Origin: Agrobacterium pusense
Lineage (GTDB): Bacteria > Pseudomonadota > Alphaproteobacteria > Rhizobiales > Rhizobiaceae
DNA: 64,000 nucleotides
Assembly (NCBI RefSeq): GCF_900102105.1
Contig: NZ_FNBB01000014.1
Coordinates: 56,247 to 120,246 of the forward strand
Direction of reading: 5' to 3'
The notes beneath the pieces are model-generated. The model saw only the letters and a list, made by a program, of their open reading frames with translations. It was not told where the DNA came from and ran no database searches. Of this stretch, positions 43,603 to 52,173 are shown piece by piece. Position numbers and translations under genes: made by a program. Numbering within the stretch: position 1 is the first letter of the stretch; each line of letters opens with the position of its first letter.

Positions 43603-44459
43603 TTCGGCTCCCTCCCGACCCAGAGATTAAGCAGCGAAATGGCGATGGCGAGCGCCGCCATGGTGTAGGCGATGGCCGAGGCGTACCCGAAATTGAGCGA
43701 GGTGAAGCCCTGCCGATAAAGGAAAAGTCCCAGCGTTTCCGTGCCGCCGCCCGGCCCGCCCCTGTTGGTGATGAGGAAGGGTTCGGCAAAGAGCTGCATG
43801 GTGCCGATGACCGACAGGACAACGCAGAACAGGATGATGGGCTTGAGGAGCGGCAGCGTGATATGAAAAAACTGCTGGCGCTTGCTCACCTTGTCCAGCG
43901 TCGCCGCCTCATAGACATCGCCGGGGATCGATTGCAGACCGGCGAGAATGATGATGGCGTTATACCCCGCCCAGCGCCAGGTCACCGCGATGATGACCAG
44001 CGCCATGGCCGCATTGGCATTGTCGAACCACGAGATGGGCGCAAGGCCGACTGACGTGATGAGCTTGTTGATGATGCCAAAATCGGCGCTGAACATCAGC
44101 CGGAACACCGCCGCATAGGCCACCTCGCCGACAACGACAGGCGCGAAGAAGGCAAAACGATAGAGCGGCCGCGCTTTCAGCAGCGGCGAATTCAGGAGCA
44201 CCGCCATGACGGTGGCGAGCGCGATCATGACCGGCACCTGAATGACCAGAATGATCAGCGTATTGTAAAGCGCGTTATAAAATGCCGGATCGGAGACGAG
44301 CCGCCCCCAGTTCATGGACGGTGCAAACCGCCACGGGTTAATGCGGGTATTCTGGAACGACAGCATGAACGAGCTGATGATCGGCCAGACCCAGAAGGTG
44401 GCGAAAATCAGGAGATAAGGTGCAAGGAACGCATAAGCGATCCTGTTCCTAGACGGCAT
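43599..44459 (-). CDS. Sugar ABC transporter permease (MalF type)
   Basis: This 286-residue permease starts at ATG 44459, with GGAGGTC 4 bases upstream; longer frames run into the intergenic repeat. The N-terminal helix region is [20 protein letters not shown]. The EAA loop reads [20 protein letters not shown], and the MalF-type loop [19 protein letters not shown] is present. The gene is separated from the binding-protein gene by 254 bp that hold a mosaic repeat, unlike the tight spacing of the other genes here. Confidence 0.88.
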   Translation of the reverse strand: MPSRNRIAYAFLAPYLLIFATFWVWPIISSFMLSFQNTRINPWRFAPSMNWGRLVSDPAFYNALYNTLIILVIQVPVMIALATVMAVLLNSPLLKARPLYRFAFFAPVVVGEVAYAAVFRLMFSADFGIINKLITSVGLAPISWFDNANAAMALVIIAVTWRWAGYNAIIILAGLQSIPGDVYEAATLDKVSKRQQFFHITLPLLKPIILFCVVLSVIGTMQLFAEPFLITNRGGPGGGTETLGLFLYRQGFTSLNFGYASAIAYTMAALAIAISLLNLWVGREPK

Positions 44460-44556
44460 GACGACCTCCAGATGCCGGACATGGTCCGGATAAATGGAAA
44501 AGCTTGGAGGCCTGCCCCCGTTTGAGGGCGAGACCATTGCAAGACGGTGCGGCCTG

Positions 44557-44680
44557 TTTCTTCTCCCCGATCGGGGAGAAGGTGGCCCGAAGGGCCGGAT
44601 GAGGGGGCAAGCTCTCGGTTTATCTCCACCCTTGCCCCCTCATCCCGCTGCCGCGGACTTCTCTCACTCGGCGAGAAGAA
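44557..44680. repeat. Intergenic mosaic repeat, copy 2
   Basis: It lies between the binding-protein and permease genes of one ABC operon. Modules shared with copy 1 (39430-39555) are TTCTTCTCCCC...GGGGAGAAGG, the GGCCCGAAGGGCC core, GGATGAGGGGG and the CATCCCGCTGCCGCGGACTT flank, ending GAGAAGAA. The halves are inverted relative to one another and it can fold into a long hairpin. It may form the 3' end of the binding-protein message. Confidence 0.75.
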
Positions 44681-44713
44681 ACCCGTGGCACCCGCTCGGT
44701 CGTGGCCGCCGGC

Positions 44714-45985
44714 TTACTGCGCCACCGGCAGCCCCGTCGCCGTTTCGATCTGCTTTGCCGCATCATCGAGCGCCGCCTTCGCATCGGGATAGCCACCTGC
44801 GAAATATTTCGTCTGCGTCGCCTTGTAGATCGCATCCGCATCGGACTGGAATGCCGTGCCGCGGCTTGGAACGATCTTCGGCAGCGTGGCGAGAATATCG
44901 GTCCAGACCGCCTGCCCGCCCCAATAGGGGTGCTTCTCCTTCACGAAGGGATCGTCGATGGCTGATAGCAGCGAGGGAACGAGGCCGAAGGATTTCAGCA
45001 TCGTCACCTGGCCCTCATTCGTGGTCAGCGCGTAATCGATGTATTTCCATGCGGCTTCCTTGTGCTCGGACGTCGAACTGATCGCCAGCGAAGACCCGCC
45101 GAGATTGGCCGCATGCGGACCGTCAGGCGTGAGGCTCGGCATCAGATAGACGCCCCATTTGCCCGCGAGATCGGGCGAGCCGGAGCGGATCGTGCCCTCG
45201 TACCAGGCGCCATACATCTGGCTTGCCGCCTTGCCGGCGGTATTGGCCTGGATCTTTTCATCCCAGATCGCCGCCGTGATGATGCCGGCGTCCTTCATTT
45301 CCTTGACCTTTTCAAGGGTCGCGACACAGGCGGGCTGGTTGATGGTAATGTTCTGGCCATCGGTCGAAAAGTAACCGCCTCCCTGCTCATTGGCGATCAT
45401 GCGGAACCATTCGCTATCGCCGTTGAAGTCGGCCTGCGCCATGACCGTTCCGGGATTGGCAGCCATGACCTTCTTGCCGGCGGCGATGAAATCATCCCAG
45501 CTCTTGATGGTGGCCGGATCGACGCCTGCCTTTTCATAGAAGTCGCGGCGATAGAAAACCGCTACCGGGCCGGAGTCCCACGGAACCGCATAGGCGACAC
45601 CGTCAACCTCCAGTTCCGTGCGCTTGAAATCGGGGAAAAGCGCCTGTTTCTCAGGCGTATAGCCAAGTTCGGTCAGATTGGCGAAACAATCGGGGAAACG
45701 GCTCCAGAACAGTTCCGCTTCGAAATTTTCAATGGTGACGATATCAGGAAGACCATCGCCCCCGGCGGCGCAGGCGGCCAGCGTCTTGTCAAAAACCTGA
45801 TTGTTTCCAAGGTCTTCAACGACGATCTTGATATCCGGATTCTGCTTGTTGAAGCCCTCTACCGTGGATTTCAGCGCGGAAGCCGCGACATTCCAGCTCC
45901 AGATGGTGACGGTCTCGGTTTGCGCGAAAGCCGGGGCTGCAAGAAGCAGCATGGCCGTAGACGCGCCAAGAAATTTCAAGCACAT
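44714..45985 (-). CDS. Sugar ABC transporter periplasmic binding protein
   Basis: This 423-residue family 1 solute-binding protein has a signal peptide (MCLKFLGASTAMLLLAAPAF, cut after FAQ). The mature protein begins with TETVTIWSWNVAASALKSTV and has LFWSRFPDC and VDGVAYAVPWDSG motifs. GGGAGGTTTTCA precedes ATG 45985. It is first in an operon with two permeases, an ATPase and the fused dehydrogenase, and diverges from an AraC regulator with a 92-bp gap. The ligand is not known. Confidence 0.88.
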   Translation of the reverse strand: MCLKFLGASTAMLLLAAPAFAQTETVTIWSWNVAASALKSTVEGFNKQNPDIKIVVEDLGNNQVFDKTLAACAAGGDGLPDIVTIENFEAELFWSRFPDCFANLTELGYTPEKQALFPDFKRTELEVDGVAYAVPWDSGPVAVFYRRDFYEKAGVDPATIKSWDDFIAAGKKVMAANPGTVMAQADFNGDSEWFRMIANEQGGGYFSTDGQNITINQPACVATLEKVKEMKDAGIITAAIWDEKIQANTAGKAASQMYGAWYEGTIRSGSPDLAGKWGVYLMPSLTPDGPHAANLGGSSLAISSTSEHKEAAWKYIDYALTTNEGQVTMLKSFGLVPSLLSAIDDPFVKEKHPYWGGQAVWTDILATLPKIVPSRGTAFQSDADAIYKATQTKYFAGGYPDAKAALDDAAKQIETATGLPVAQ

Positions 45986-46077
45986 TGAAAACCTCCCTTT
46001 TTCAATTGCCGTTCTTCAGCGAACATGGGCACATTACCGGCGGCAGGAAATCTGTCTCGTAAAAAGGGAACATCGAT

Positions 46078-46968
46078 TTGGCGGAAAGTAAGATTGCTGA
46101 AAGAGCCTTCTACCAGCCGGGTGCAAGCAGCATCGAAGGCATGCCGACAACCCTTCAGCTTTTTCACAATCACCCGCCCATCATGCTCAGGCCACACTGG
46201 CACGCGCAGGTGGAGGTGAATTACGTGATGGCGGGATCGGTGCATTATCGCATGGGCGATCATGACCTTACGCTTAATTCCGGCCAGATGTGCATCTTCT
46301 GGGGTGGCCAGCCGCACCAGATGGACCACTCTTCCGACGATTCGTTTTACGCCGGCGCGCATCTTCCGCTCGTGCACTTTTTCCGCATGCGCCTGCCCGC
46401 TACCGTTTCGAGCCTACTGATGGGCGGTGCGACGATGGTGAGTGCTGAGACGGACAAGGCAGACGCCGAAAATTTCGGCCGCTGGTTTCGCTATGTCACC
46501 TCCGGCGACCCGGCGAAAGCCCAGCACGCGGTGGAAGAATTGCTGCTCAGGGTCGAGCGGATGTTCCTCGAGCCATACTCCGTCATATCTTCCGCCGCCA
46601 GCGGCAAACGCAGAGAGAATGATGAGGGCATGGCGCCCTCCATCGGCGTGGTACGCATGTGCGATTTCATTGCCGCCAATTTCCTCGACGATATCGACGC
46701 AACCGACATCGCCCGCGCCGCCGCGCTTCACCCGAAATATGCGATGAACCTGTTCCGCAAATCCACCGGCATGACGCTGATCAAATATCTGACCCTGCTC
46801 CGTCTTTCGCGCGCGCAGGCCATGCTGATGACGGGCAAGGACAATATCCTGCAGATCGCCATGGAAAGCGGTTTTGGCTCGGTCAGCGCATTCAACAAGG
46901 CATTCCGCCAGATATCAGGCATGTCGCCTTCCGATTTCCGCCGCGACATGCGGGCGGCGGCGGCTTAG
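46078..46968 (+). CDS. AraC-family transcriptional regulator
   Basis: This 296-residue regulator has an N-terminal cupin sensor (HNHPPIMLRPHWHAQVEVNY, MGDHDLTLNSGQMCIFWGGQ). A C-terminal pair of HTH motifs follows: DDIDATDIARAAALHPKYAM, and NILQIAMESGFGSVSAFNKA with RQISGMSPSDFRRD. A TTG start at 46078 with AAAAAGGGAAC upstream is used; the next ATG (46141) would trim the sensor. It is divergent from the binding-protein gene of the ABC/fusion operon and likely activates it when the sugar is present. Confidence 0.83.
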   Translation: MAESKIAERAFYQPGASSIEGMPTTLQLFHNHPPIMLRPHWHAQVEVNYVMAGSVHYRMGDHDLTLNSGQMCIFWGGQPHQMDHSSDDSFYAGAHLPLVHFFRMRLPATVSSLLMGGATMVSAETDKADAENFGRWFRYVTSGDPAKAQHAVEELLLRVERMFLEPYSVISSAASGKRRENDEGMAPSIGVVRMCDFIAANFLDDIDATDIARAAALHPKYAMNLFRKSTGMTLIKYLTLLRLSRAQAMLMTGKDNILQIAMESGFGSVSAFNKAFRQISGMSPSDFRRDMRAAAA

Positions 46969-46976
46969 GGTGCCCT

Positions 46977-47007
46977 CCTCGTTCCTGTGCTCGTCACAGG
47001 GATGAGG
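46977..47007. repeat. Short palindromic repeat between convergent regulators
   Basis: CCTCGTTCCTGTG and CACAGGGATGAGG pair around a 5-base loop, with two G-T wobbles in 13 pairs. The same repeat, fully paired, is at 59049-59081. Here it sits between the 3' ends of two convergent AraC genes and could terminate both. Confidence 0.6.
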
Positions 47008-47026
47008 TTGAGTGAGCACCCCAACC

Positions 47027-47881
47027 CTAGCCACCCATCTCTTCAAAATCGGGAAAAGCAGCGCTGCGCTGCCGCGCCGCCTGTCGATAAGCCCGGGGCG
47101 AGCTGCCCAGCATTCGCCGGAACATCGTTGTAAAAGCGGGGATGTTTTCATAACCGGCATCCAGCGCCACGTTCGTCACGGCCTCCCCCGCCGCCAGCCG
47201 CGGCAGGGAGGCGAAGATGCAGGCCTGCTGACGCCATGTGGCGAAGCTCACCCCCAGTTCCTTGCGAAACAGACGCGTAAAGGACCGGCGGCTGATGCCC
47301 ATGGCCGCCGCCCAGTCATCGATCTCCACCCGCGCCACGGGCCTGTTGAGGAAATCCCGGCAAAGCGCTGCCAGCCGCTGATTGTCCGGAAATGGCAAAC
47401 CCAAAGGGCGTTCCGGGAGGCGGTTCACTTCATCCAGCAAAAGTGCGCGCACGAGACCCTGCCGGTGAAAAGCAGCTGGCTGATGTTCCTCGGCCAGCAA
47501 CTCGGAAATGAGGCTCGAGGCGAGATCTGTTATTTCCACGACCCTTGGAGACGTTGCCTGGAAGAGATCGGGATGGACGTAGATGGAGTGCATCTCGACA
47601 TTGGAGATGACTTCGGCCTCATGTTGCAGACCGGCGGGAATGAGCAGCCCGTGACCCGGCGGTATCATCCAGCGCCCATCCGCCGTGCTGACCAGCACCA
47701 CCCCCCGGCGCGCGCACCATATCTGCACGCGACTATGGTTATGGGGCGGCGTGCGATGCCCCGTCGGATAGATGCGATGGAGCGCCAGCACCGGCTCATT
47801 GGTGCCGTCGATCAATTTCAGGCTGCGCTCATGCTCCTCGAGCGTCACACCGACTGTCTGTCGCGATTTGATTTTTGCCAT
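47027..47881 (-). CDS. AraC-family transcriptional regulator
   Basis: This 284-residue protein has an N-terminal cupin (HRIYPTGHRTPPHNHSRVQI, TADGRWMIPPGHGLLIPAGL) and a C-terminal AraC domain (RVEIDDWAAAMGISRRSFTR, then NVALDAGYENIPAFTTMFRR, ending SSPRAYRQ). The 'HNHSR' and 'GLLIPAG' features resemble regulators of efflux genes. ATG at 47881 is chosen over a GTG at 47890 by its position after GTGGGCC. It is divergent from the MFS exporter, 124 bp away, and is its likely regulator. Confidence 0.84.
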   Translation of the reverse strand: MAKIKSRQTVGVTLEEHERSLKLIDGTNEPVLALHRIYPTGHRTPPHNHSRVQIWCARRGVVLVSTADGRWMIPPGHGLLIPAGLQHEAEVISNVEMHSIYVHPDLFQATSPRVVEITDLASSLISELLAEEHQPAAFHRQGLVRALLLDEVNRLPERPLGLPFPDNQRLAALCRDFLNRPVARVEIDDWAAAMGISRRSFTRLFRKELGVSFATWRQQACIFASLPRLAAGEAVTNVALDAGYENIPAFTTMFRRMLGSSPRAYRQAARQRSAAFPDFEEMGG

Positions 47882-48005
47882 TTGGCCCACTCACAAAGAA
47901 AATCGTCCAGAACACAAATGCAGGCCAGACACAATATGAATAAAAGCGGGAGCAAATAAAGACATGTTTCCCGTTTCATCGGCGGGGATCTGGAGAGGAT
48001 AATTC

Positions 48006-49202
48006 ATGGCCACCGTCACCAGCACCGGGTTCAACCCGCAACGCACGGCGTTTTCAATCATCGCAGCCGCGAGCTTCTGCCACATGCTGAACGACATCAT
48101 GCAATCGCTGCTGACGTCGCTTTACCCGTTGCTGAAAGCCAATTACGCGCTCGATTTCGTACAGATCGGACTGCTTACCTTCGCCTTTCAGGTCACGGCA
48201 TCGCTGCTGCAGCCGGTCGTCGGCATGGTGACAGACCGTTGGCCCATGCCGTTTTCCCTGCCAGTGGCCATGCTCTCCACCTGCGCCGGCCTCATCACGC
48301 TCGCCTTTGCCCATAGTTTCGAGGTTCTGGTGATTGGCGCCTGCCTCATCGGCATCGGCTCGGCGATCTTCCATCCCGAAGCCTCGCGCGTTGCCCGCCT
48401 GGCATCCGGCGGCCGCCATGGTCTGGCGCAGTCCTTCTTCCAGGTGGGTGGGAATACCGGCACGGCCATCGGCCCGCTGCTCGCCGCCTTCATCGTCATT
48501 CCGTTGGGTCAGTCGAGCCTCAGCTGGTTCTCGCTGATTGCGCTCCTCGGCTTCGGCGTGCTGTCCTGGGTCGGCGTCTGGTATACCCGCCACCGCCGCG
48601 CAACCGTCGGCAAGGCTCCGGCCAGCCGCGCCCTGCCGCTCTCACGCGGCACCGTGATGATGACGCTTCTGGTGCTGGTGGTTCTGACCGCCACCAAGAA
48701 TGCCTATCTCGCCAGCCTGTCGAGCTACTTCACCTTCTACACCATCGACAGGTTCGGCCTTGGCGTGCAGGACGCGCAGGTACTGCTGTTCCTCTTCCTC
48801 GGCGCTTCGGCACTGGGCGTGTTCTTCGGCGGCCCGATCGGTGACCGTTTCGGCTCGCGCGTCGTCATCTGGTTCTCGATCCTCGGCGTCATTCCCTTCG
48901 CGTTGATGCTGCCCTATGCGAACCTGTTCTGGACAGCCGTTCTGGTCGTCGTCATCGGCTTCGTCTTCTCTTCCGCTTTCTCGGCCATCGTCGTTTTCGC
49001 GCAGGAGCTTGTGCCGGGCCGCGTCGGCCTCATCGCCGGCATGTTCTTCGGTTTCGCCTTCGGTTTCGGCGGCATCGGCGCTGCGGTTCTGGGGGTCTAT
49101 GCGGATAAGGAAGGCATTGAATTCGTCTACCGCATCTGCTCCTACATGCCGCTGCTCGGCCTTTTGACGGTCTTCCTGCCCAAACTGCCGAGCCACCGCT
49201 AA
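48006..49202 (+). CDS. MFS transporter, Fsr (fosmidomycin resistance)-like
   Basis: This 398-residue major facilitator protein has twelve predicted helices. SFCHMLNDIMQSLLTSLYPL, QIGLLTFAFQVTASLLQPVV and GSAIFHPEASRVARLASGGR are hallmarks of the Fsr branch, which exports fosmidomycin and perhaps other phosphonate or lipophilic compounds. GGIGAAVLGVYADKEGIEFV lies near the C-terminus. GAGAGGATAATTC precedes ATG 48006. It is regulated in all likelihood by the divergent AraC protein. The physiological substrate is unknown; the name fosmidomycin refers to the E. coli relative. Confidence 0.85.
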   Translation: MATVTSTGFNPQRTAFSIIAAASFCHMLNDIMQSLLTSLYPLLKANYALDFVQIGLLTFAFQVTASLLQPVVGMVTDRWPMPFSLPVAMLSTCAGLITLAFAHSFEVLVIGACLIGIGSAIFHPEASRVARLASGGRHGLAQSFFQVGGNTGTAIGPLLAAFIVIPLGQSSLSWFSLIALLGFGVLSWVGVWYTRHRRATVGKAPASRALPLSRGTVMMTLLVLVVLTATKNAYLASLSSYFTFYTIDRFGLGVQDAQVLLFLFLGASALGVFFGGPIGDRFGSRVVIWFSILGVIPFALMLPYANLFWTAVLVVVIGFVFSSAFSAIVVFAQELVPGRVGLIAGMFFGFAFGFGGIGAAVLGVYADKEGIEFVYRICSYMPLLGLLTVFLPKLPSHR

Positions 49203-49287
49203 AAGCCTCGCTTTCAACGCTTTTCAACACGGCGGTCACCTGTGATACTCGGGTGACCGCCGTATTCCGTTGAGCAAAGCCCTATCC

Positions 49288-50184
49288 ATGCAAATCCCGA
49301 TAAAATCGATCCTCGTTTTCCACGCCGCGGCAAGGGCGGGCAGCATTTCCCGGGCGGCGGAAGAGTTGAGCGTGACGCCTTCGGCCGTTTCCCAGCAGAT
49401 CCAGCTGCTGGAAGGCCAGCTCGGCACGACGCTGATGGCGCGAACCGGCCGCAAGGTGACATTGACCGAAGCGGGCGAGCGCTATTTTTCGATGATCACC
49501 GCCCAGATCGAGCAGATATCTGACGCGACCGACAGCATTCGTGGTTTCCGTTCCGTCACGGCACTGACGATCCGGGCGACGCCGACCATTTCCAACAAAT
49601 GGCTTCTGCCGCGTCTCGGCTCCTTTCTGGAGGAGCATCCTGAACTGGAAGTGCGCTTGGACGGCACCAACGAGCCGACCGATTTTTCGCAGGAGCTCGT
49701 CGATGTGGAGCTGCGCCACGGCGATGGTCGTTGGCCGGGCCTCTTCGTGGAAGGGCTGGTGGAAGAGGAATTCCTGCCGGTGTCCTCACCGGACTATGCC
49801 GCCACCGGAAGCCTTCAGGCCGCCGATCTGCTCGAACTGCGGCTCATTCATTCGGTGAAGGCACAGGCGCAGTGGACGCACTGGTTCCCGATGGCGGGCG
49901 TGCATTCAGACAAAAGATGGCGGCGCGTGCTGTTCGACCGCAGCCATATGGCCATCGACGCCGCGGCCGGCGGTCTGGGCGTCGCGCTGGAAAGCACGCT
50001 GATGATGGAACGGGAACTGAGCACCGGGGCGCTTGTCTGCCCCGTCATCGACGCACCGCGCATCAAGCTCGTTACCCAATGGATCGTTTGCCCGCATTCT
50101 CACCTGCGGCAGCGAAAGGTGACGCTTTTTCTGGAGTGGATGCGAAAACAACGCGACGAGTGGCGTGACCGTCGCGTTGTCTGA
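49288..50184 (+). CDS. LysR-family transcriptional regulator (GcvA-like)
   Basis: This 298-residue regulator has the LysR HTH at residues about 3-62: IPIKSILVFHAAARAGSISR, AAEELSVTPSAVSQQIQLLE. The C-terminal effector domain has the GcvA-type pattern (LDGTNEPTDFSQELVDVELR, MAIDAAAGGLGVALES). A TTG at 49270 would add six residues; neither start has a strong ribosome site. It faces the TRAP operon convergently with a 24-bp gap, so its target may be the TRAP operon or unlinked genes. Confidence 0.86.
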   Translation: MQIPIKSILVFHAAARAGSISRAAEELSVTPSAVSQQIQLLEGQLGTTLMARTGRKVTLTEAGERYFSMITAQIEQISDATDSIRGFRSVTALTIRATPTISNKWLLPRLGSFLEEHPELEVRLDGTNEPTDFSQELVDVELRHGDGRWPGLFVEGLVEEEFLPVSSPDYAATGSLQAADLLELRLIHSVKAQAQWTHWFPMAGVHSDKRWRRVLFDRSHMAIDAAAGGLGVALESTLMMERELSTGALVCPVIDAPRIKLVTQWIVCPHSHLRQRKVTLFLEWMRKQRDEWRDRRVV

Positions 50185-50208
50185 GTTTTTCAGGCGTACT
50201 GTTTCGGC

Positions 50209-51489
50209 TCAGTAGAGACCCATCAGCCGTATCGGCCCAAGCGTCAGGACCGGGAAAAGCACCAGCGCAAATATGGCGAGCGTCAGCACCGTCATCGGCG
50301 CCAGCGAACCGCGGATGACATCCTCGATCTTCATATTCGCGACCTGGGCTGCGGCAAACAGGCAGACCCCGACTGGCGGCGTCACCAGCCCGAGCGTCAG
50401 CGTCATGACAGTCACGATCAGGAAATGGATCGGATCGATACCGAGCGCTTCGACCGGCGGCATCAATACCGGAATGAGGATGAACATGGCGGGGATCGCT
50501 TCCATGAAAATGCCGATGATCAGCAGGAACACGAAGATCACGAGCATGCCCGTCATCGGCCCGAGGTTCATCGCCTTCAAGAGTTCGGCGACCTGTTCCG
50601 GCAGGCCGTCAAAGGTGAAGACCCAGGCAGCCAGCTGCGAAGTGGCGGCGATGAACAGGATGGTTCCGGAAATGCGTGCCGTCGAGATGAGGATTTCCGG
50701 CAGTTCGCGCACCGGCAGCGTGCGGTAGACGATGACGCCGAGCACCGCTACATAAACGACCGCGATGGCAGCGGCTTCCGTCGGCGTGAACAGGCCGCTG
50801 GCGATGCCGATGATAAGGATCAGCGGGGTGAGCATCGGCAGGATGGCGCGAAGTCCAGTGATGACAACCAGACGGAAGTTGAAGGGGGTCGGCGGGTTAT
50901 ATCCGTAGTGCACGGAATAGAAGTGATTGAAGACCAGGAAGGCGAAGGCGATGAAGAGGCCGGGCACCAGGCCCGCGATCAGCAATGTGCCGATGGACAC
51001 GTTGGCGATGGAGCCGGCAATGACGATCAGGATCGACGGCGGAATGATCGAGGAGAGCGTGGAGGTGCAAAGCGTCATGCCGACGGCATAACCCTTCGGG
51101 AAGCCATGCCGCTCCATCGCCTTGATCTCGATGGCGCCGACAGAGGCGATGTCGGCGACGGACGAGCCGGAGACACCGGAAAAAATCACCGAGGAGATGA
51201 CGTTGACGTGACCGAGGCCGCCGGGCAACCAGCCCACCATGGCCTCGGCGAAATCGAAAATGCGCTCCGCCACACGCCCCCGCTCCATGACGGTGCCGAC
51301 GAGGATGAACAGCGGCACGGCGACGAGCAGGAAGGAGTTCATGGACGAGAACATCGTCTGCGACAGCAGGTCCATCGGCATGGAGGTAAAGAGCCAGAGC
51401 GTGCCGACGCTGGCGAGCGCCAGCGCAATGGCGAGCGGTACACCGAGCATGCTGAGACCGAAAAAGGCGACGAGAAGAAAGACCGACAT
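50209..51489 (-). CDS. TRAP transporter large permease DctM-type (second system)
   Basis: This 426-residue membrane protein opens MSVFLLVAFFGLSMLGVPLA and carries the DctM landmarks GVSGSSVADIASVGAIEIKA, TLSSIIPPSILIVIAGSI and GIDPIHFLIVTVMTLTLGLV followed by TPPVGV. About 12 helices are evident. It is last in the operon after DctQ (3-bp gap). It couples sodium influx to uptake of an organic acid; the accompanying enzymes suggest a sugar acid or hydroxy acid. Confidence 0.9.
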   Translation of the reverse strand: MSVFLLVAFFGLSMLGVPLAIALALASVGTLWLFTSMPMDLLSQTMFSSMNSFLLVAVPLFILVGTVMERGRVAERIFDFAEAMVGWLPGGLGHVNVISSVIFSGVSGSSVADIASVGAIEIKAMERHGFPKGYAVGMTLCTSTLSSIIPPSILIVIAGSIANVSIGTLLIAGLVPGLFIAFAFLVFNHFYSVHYGYNPPTPFNFRLVVITGLRAILPMLTPLILIIGIASGLFTPTEAAAIAVVYVAVLGVIVYRTLPVRELPEILISTARISGTILFIAATSQLAAWVFTFDGLPEQVAELLKAMNLGPMTGMLVIFVFLLIIGIFMEAIPAMFILIPVLMPPVEALGIDPIHFLIVTVMTLTLGLVTPPVGVCLFAAAQVANMKIEDVIRGSLAPMTVLTLAIFALVLFPVLTLGPIRLMGLY

Positions 51490-51492
51490 GGA

Positions 51493-52044
51493 TCAATGTC
51501 CTGCTGAAATGGAGATGTCGGCGTGTGCGATCTCGTCCGCCGGCAGGCCAAGCTCGGGAAGCGCGATGAGCTCCCGGCGGCTGCGCAGCGATTCGACGAT
51601 GGCGAGCACGGCGATGATGGCGGAAACCGGCAGAACGATGCCGATGGTCCACATCGGGATGGGAAGCGTGGCGGCGGTTTCGTTCATCATGACCTGCTGG
51701 CGCACCATAGTCAGGCCCGTCCAGCCCATCATGCCGAAGAAGAACACGGATGAACCGACGTAGATCGGCACCGCGAGCCGCCGGAAGAAGCGGTGAAACA
51801 GCACGAGAAACACCACAACACGGGCGCTTTCAACGGTGCGGAAGCCGGCGGCGAGGCCCAGAAACACCATCCAGATGAAGAGAAAGCGGGTCGCTTCCTC
51901 GGTCCAGGGGAGAGGACTGCCGATGAGGCGGCCAATGACCTGGAGGAGCACGACGATGAGAATGCCGGCGCAGGCCGCGCCTGCGGCCACATCGGCGATG
52001 AGTCTTACGATGGTGCCGAGCACCGAAGGTTTCGTATCGTTCAT
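51493..52044 (-). CDS. TRAP transporter small permease DctQ-type (second system)
   Basis: This 183-residue membrane protein has four helices; the conserved segment reads VIGRLIGSPLPWTEEATRFL, then FIWMVFLGLAAGFRTVES. ATG at 52044 is preferred because the upstream frame lacks a ribosome site (none strong here either: AACGATACGAAACC lies in coding). A hairpin in the 129-bp gap separates it from the binding protein gene. It pairs with the DctM gene that follows. Confidence 0.86.
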   Translation of the reverse strand: MNDTKPSVLGTIVRLIADVAAGAACAGILIVVLLQVIGRLIGSPLPWTEEATRFLFIWMVFLGLAAGFRTVESARVVVFLVLFHRFFRRLAVPIYVGSSVFFFGMMGWTGLTMVRQQVMMNETAATLPIPMWTIGIVLPVSAIIAVLAIVESLRSRRELIALPELGLPADEIAHADISISAGH

Positions 52045-52136
52045 GACAATACCCTTCCACTGCTGAAACCGGATATCCGGTAAAACGAATGCCACCCTGC
52101 CCTCACGGCAAGACGACCCTGCCTGACATTTGGGAA

Positions 52137-52156
52137 GGCCGGATCGAAACCCGGCC
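52137..52156 (-). terminator. Hairpin between dctP and dctQ (second TRAP)
   Basis: GGCCGG (52137-52142) and CCGGCC (52151-52156) pair around an 8-base loop, 17 bp after the dctP stop on the minus strand. There is only a weak T content afterwards. It is in the same place as the stronger terminator of the first TRAP operon. Confidence 0.45.
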
Positions 52157-52173
52157 GTCCGTTTGCGGAAAGG

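Noticed and set aside
42755..43822. Upstream extension of the ATPase frame to 717 codons
   Set aside because: The extension covers the two permease genes in another frame; the ATPase starts at 42754 where homology begins.
39430..44680. Possible CRISPR-like or insertion-sequence repeats
   Set aside because: Only two dispersed copies with internal palindromes, no regular spacers, no transposase gene and no target duplication; they fit intergenic mosaic repeats.
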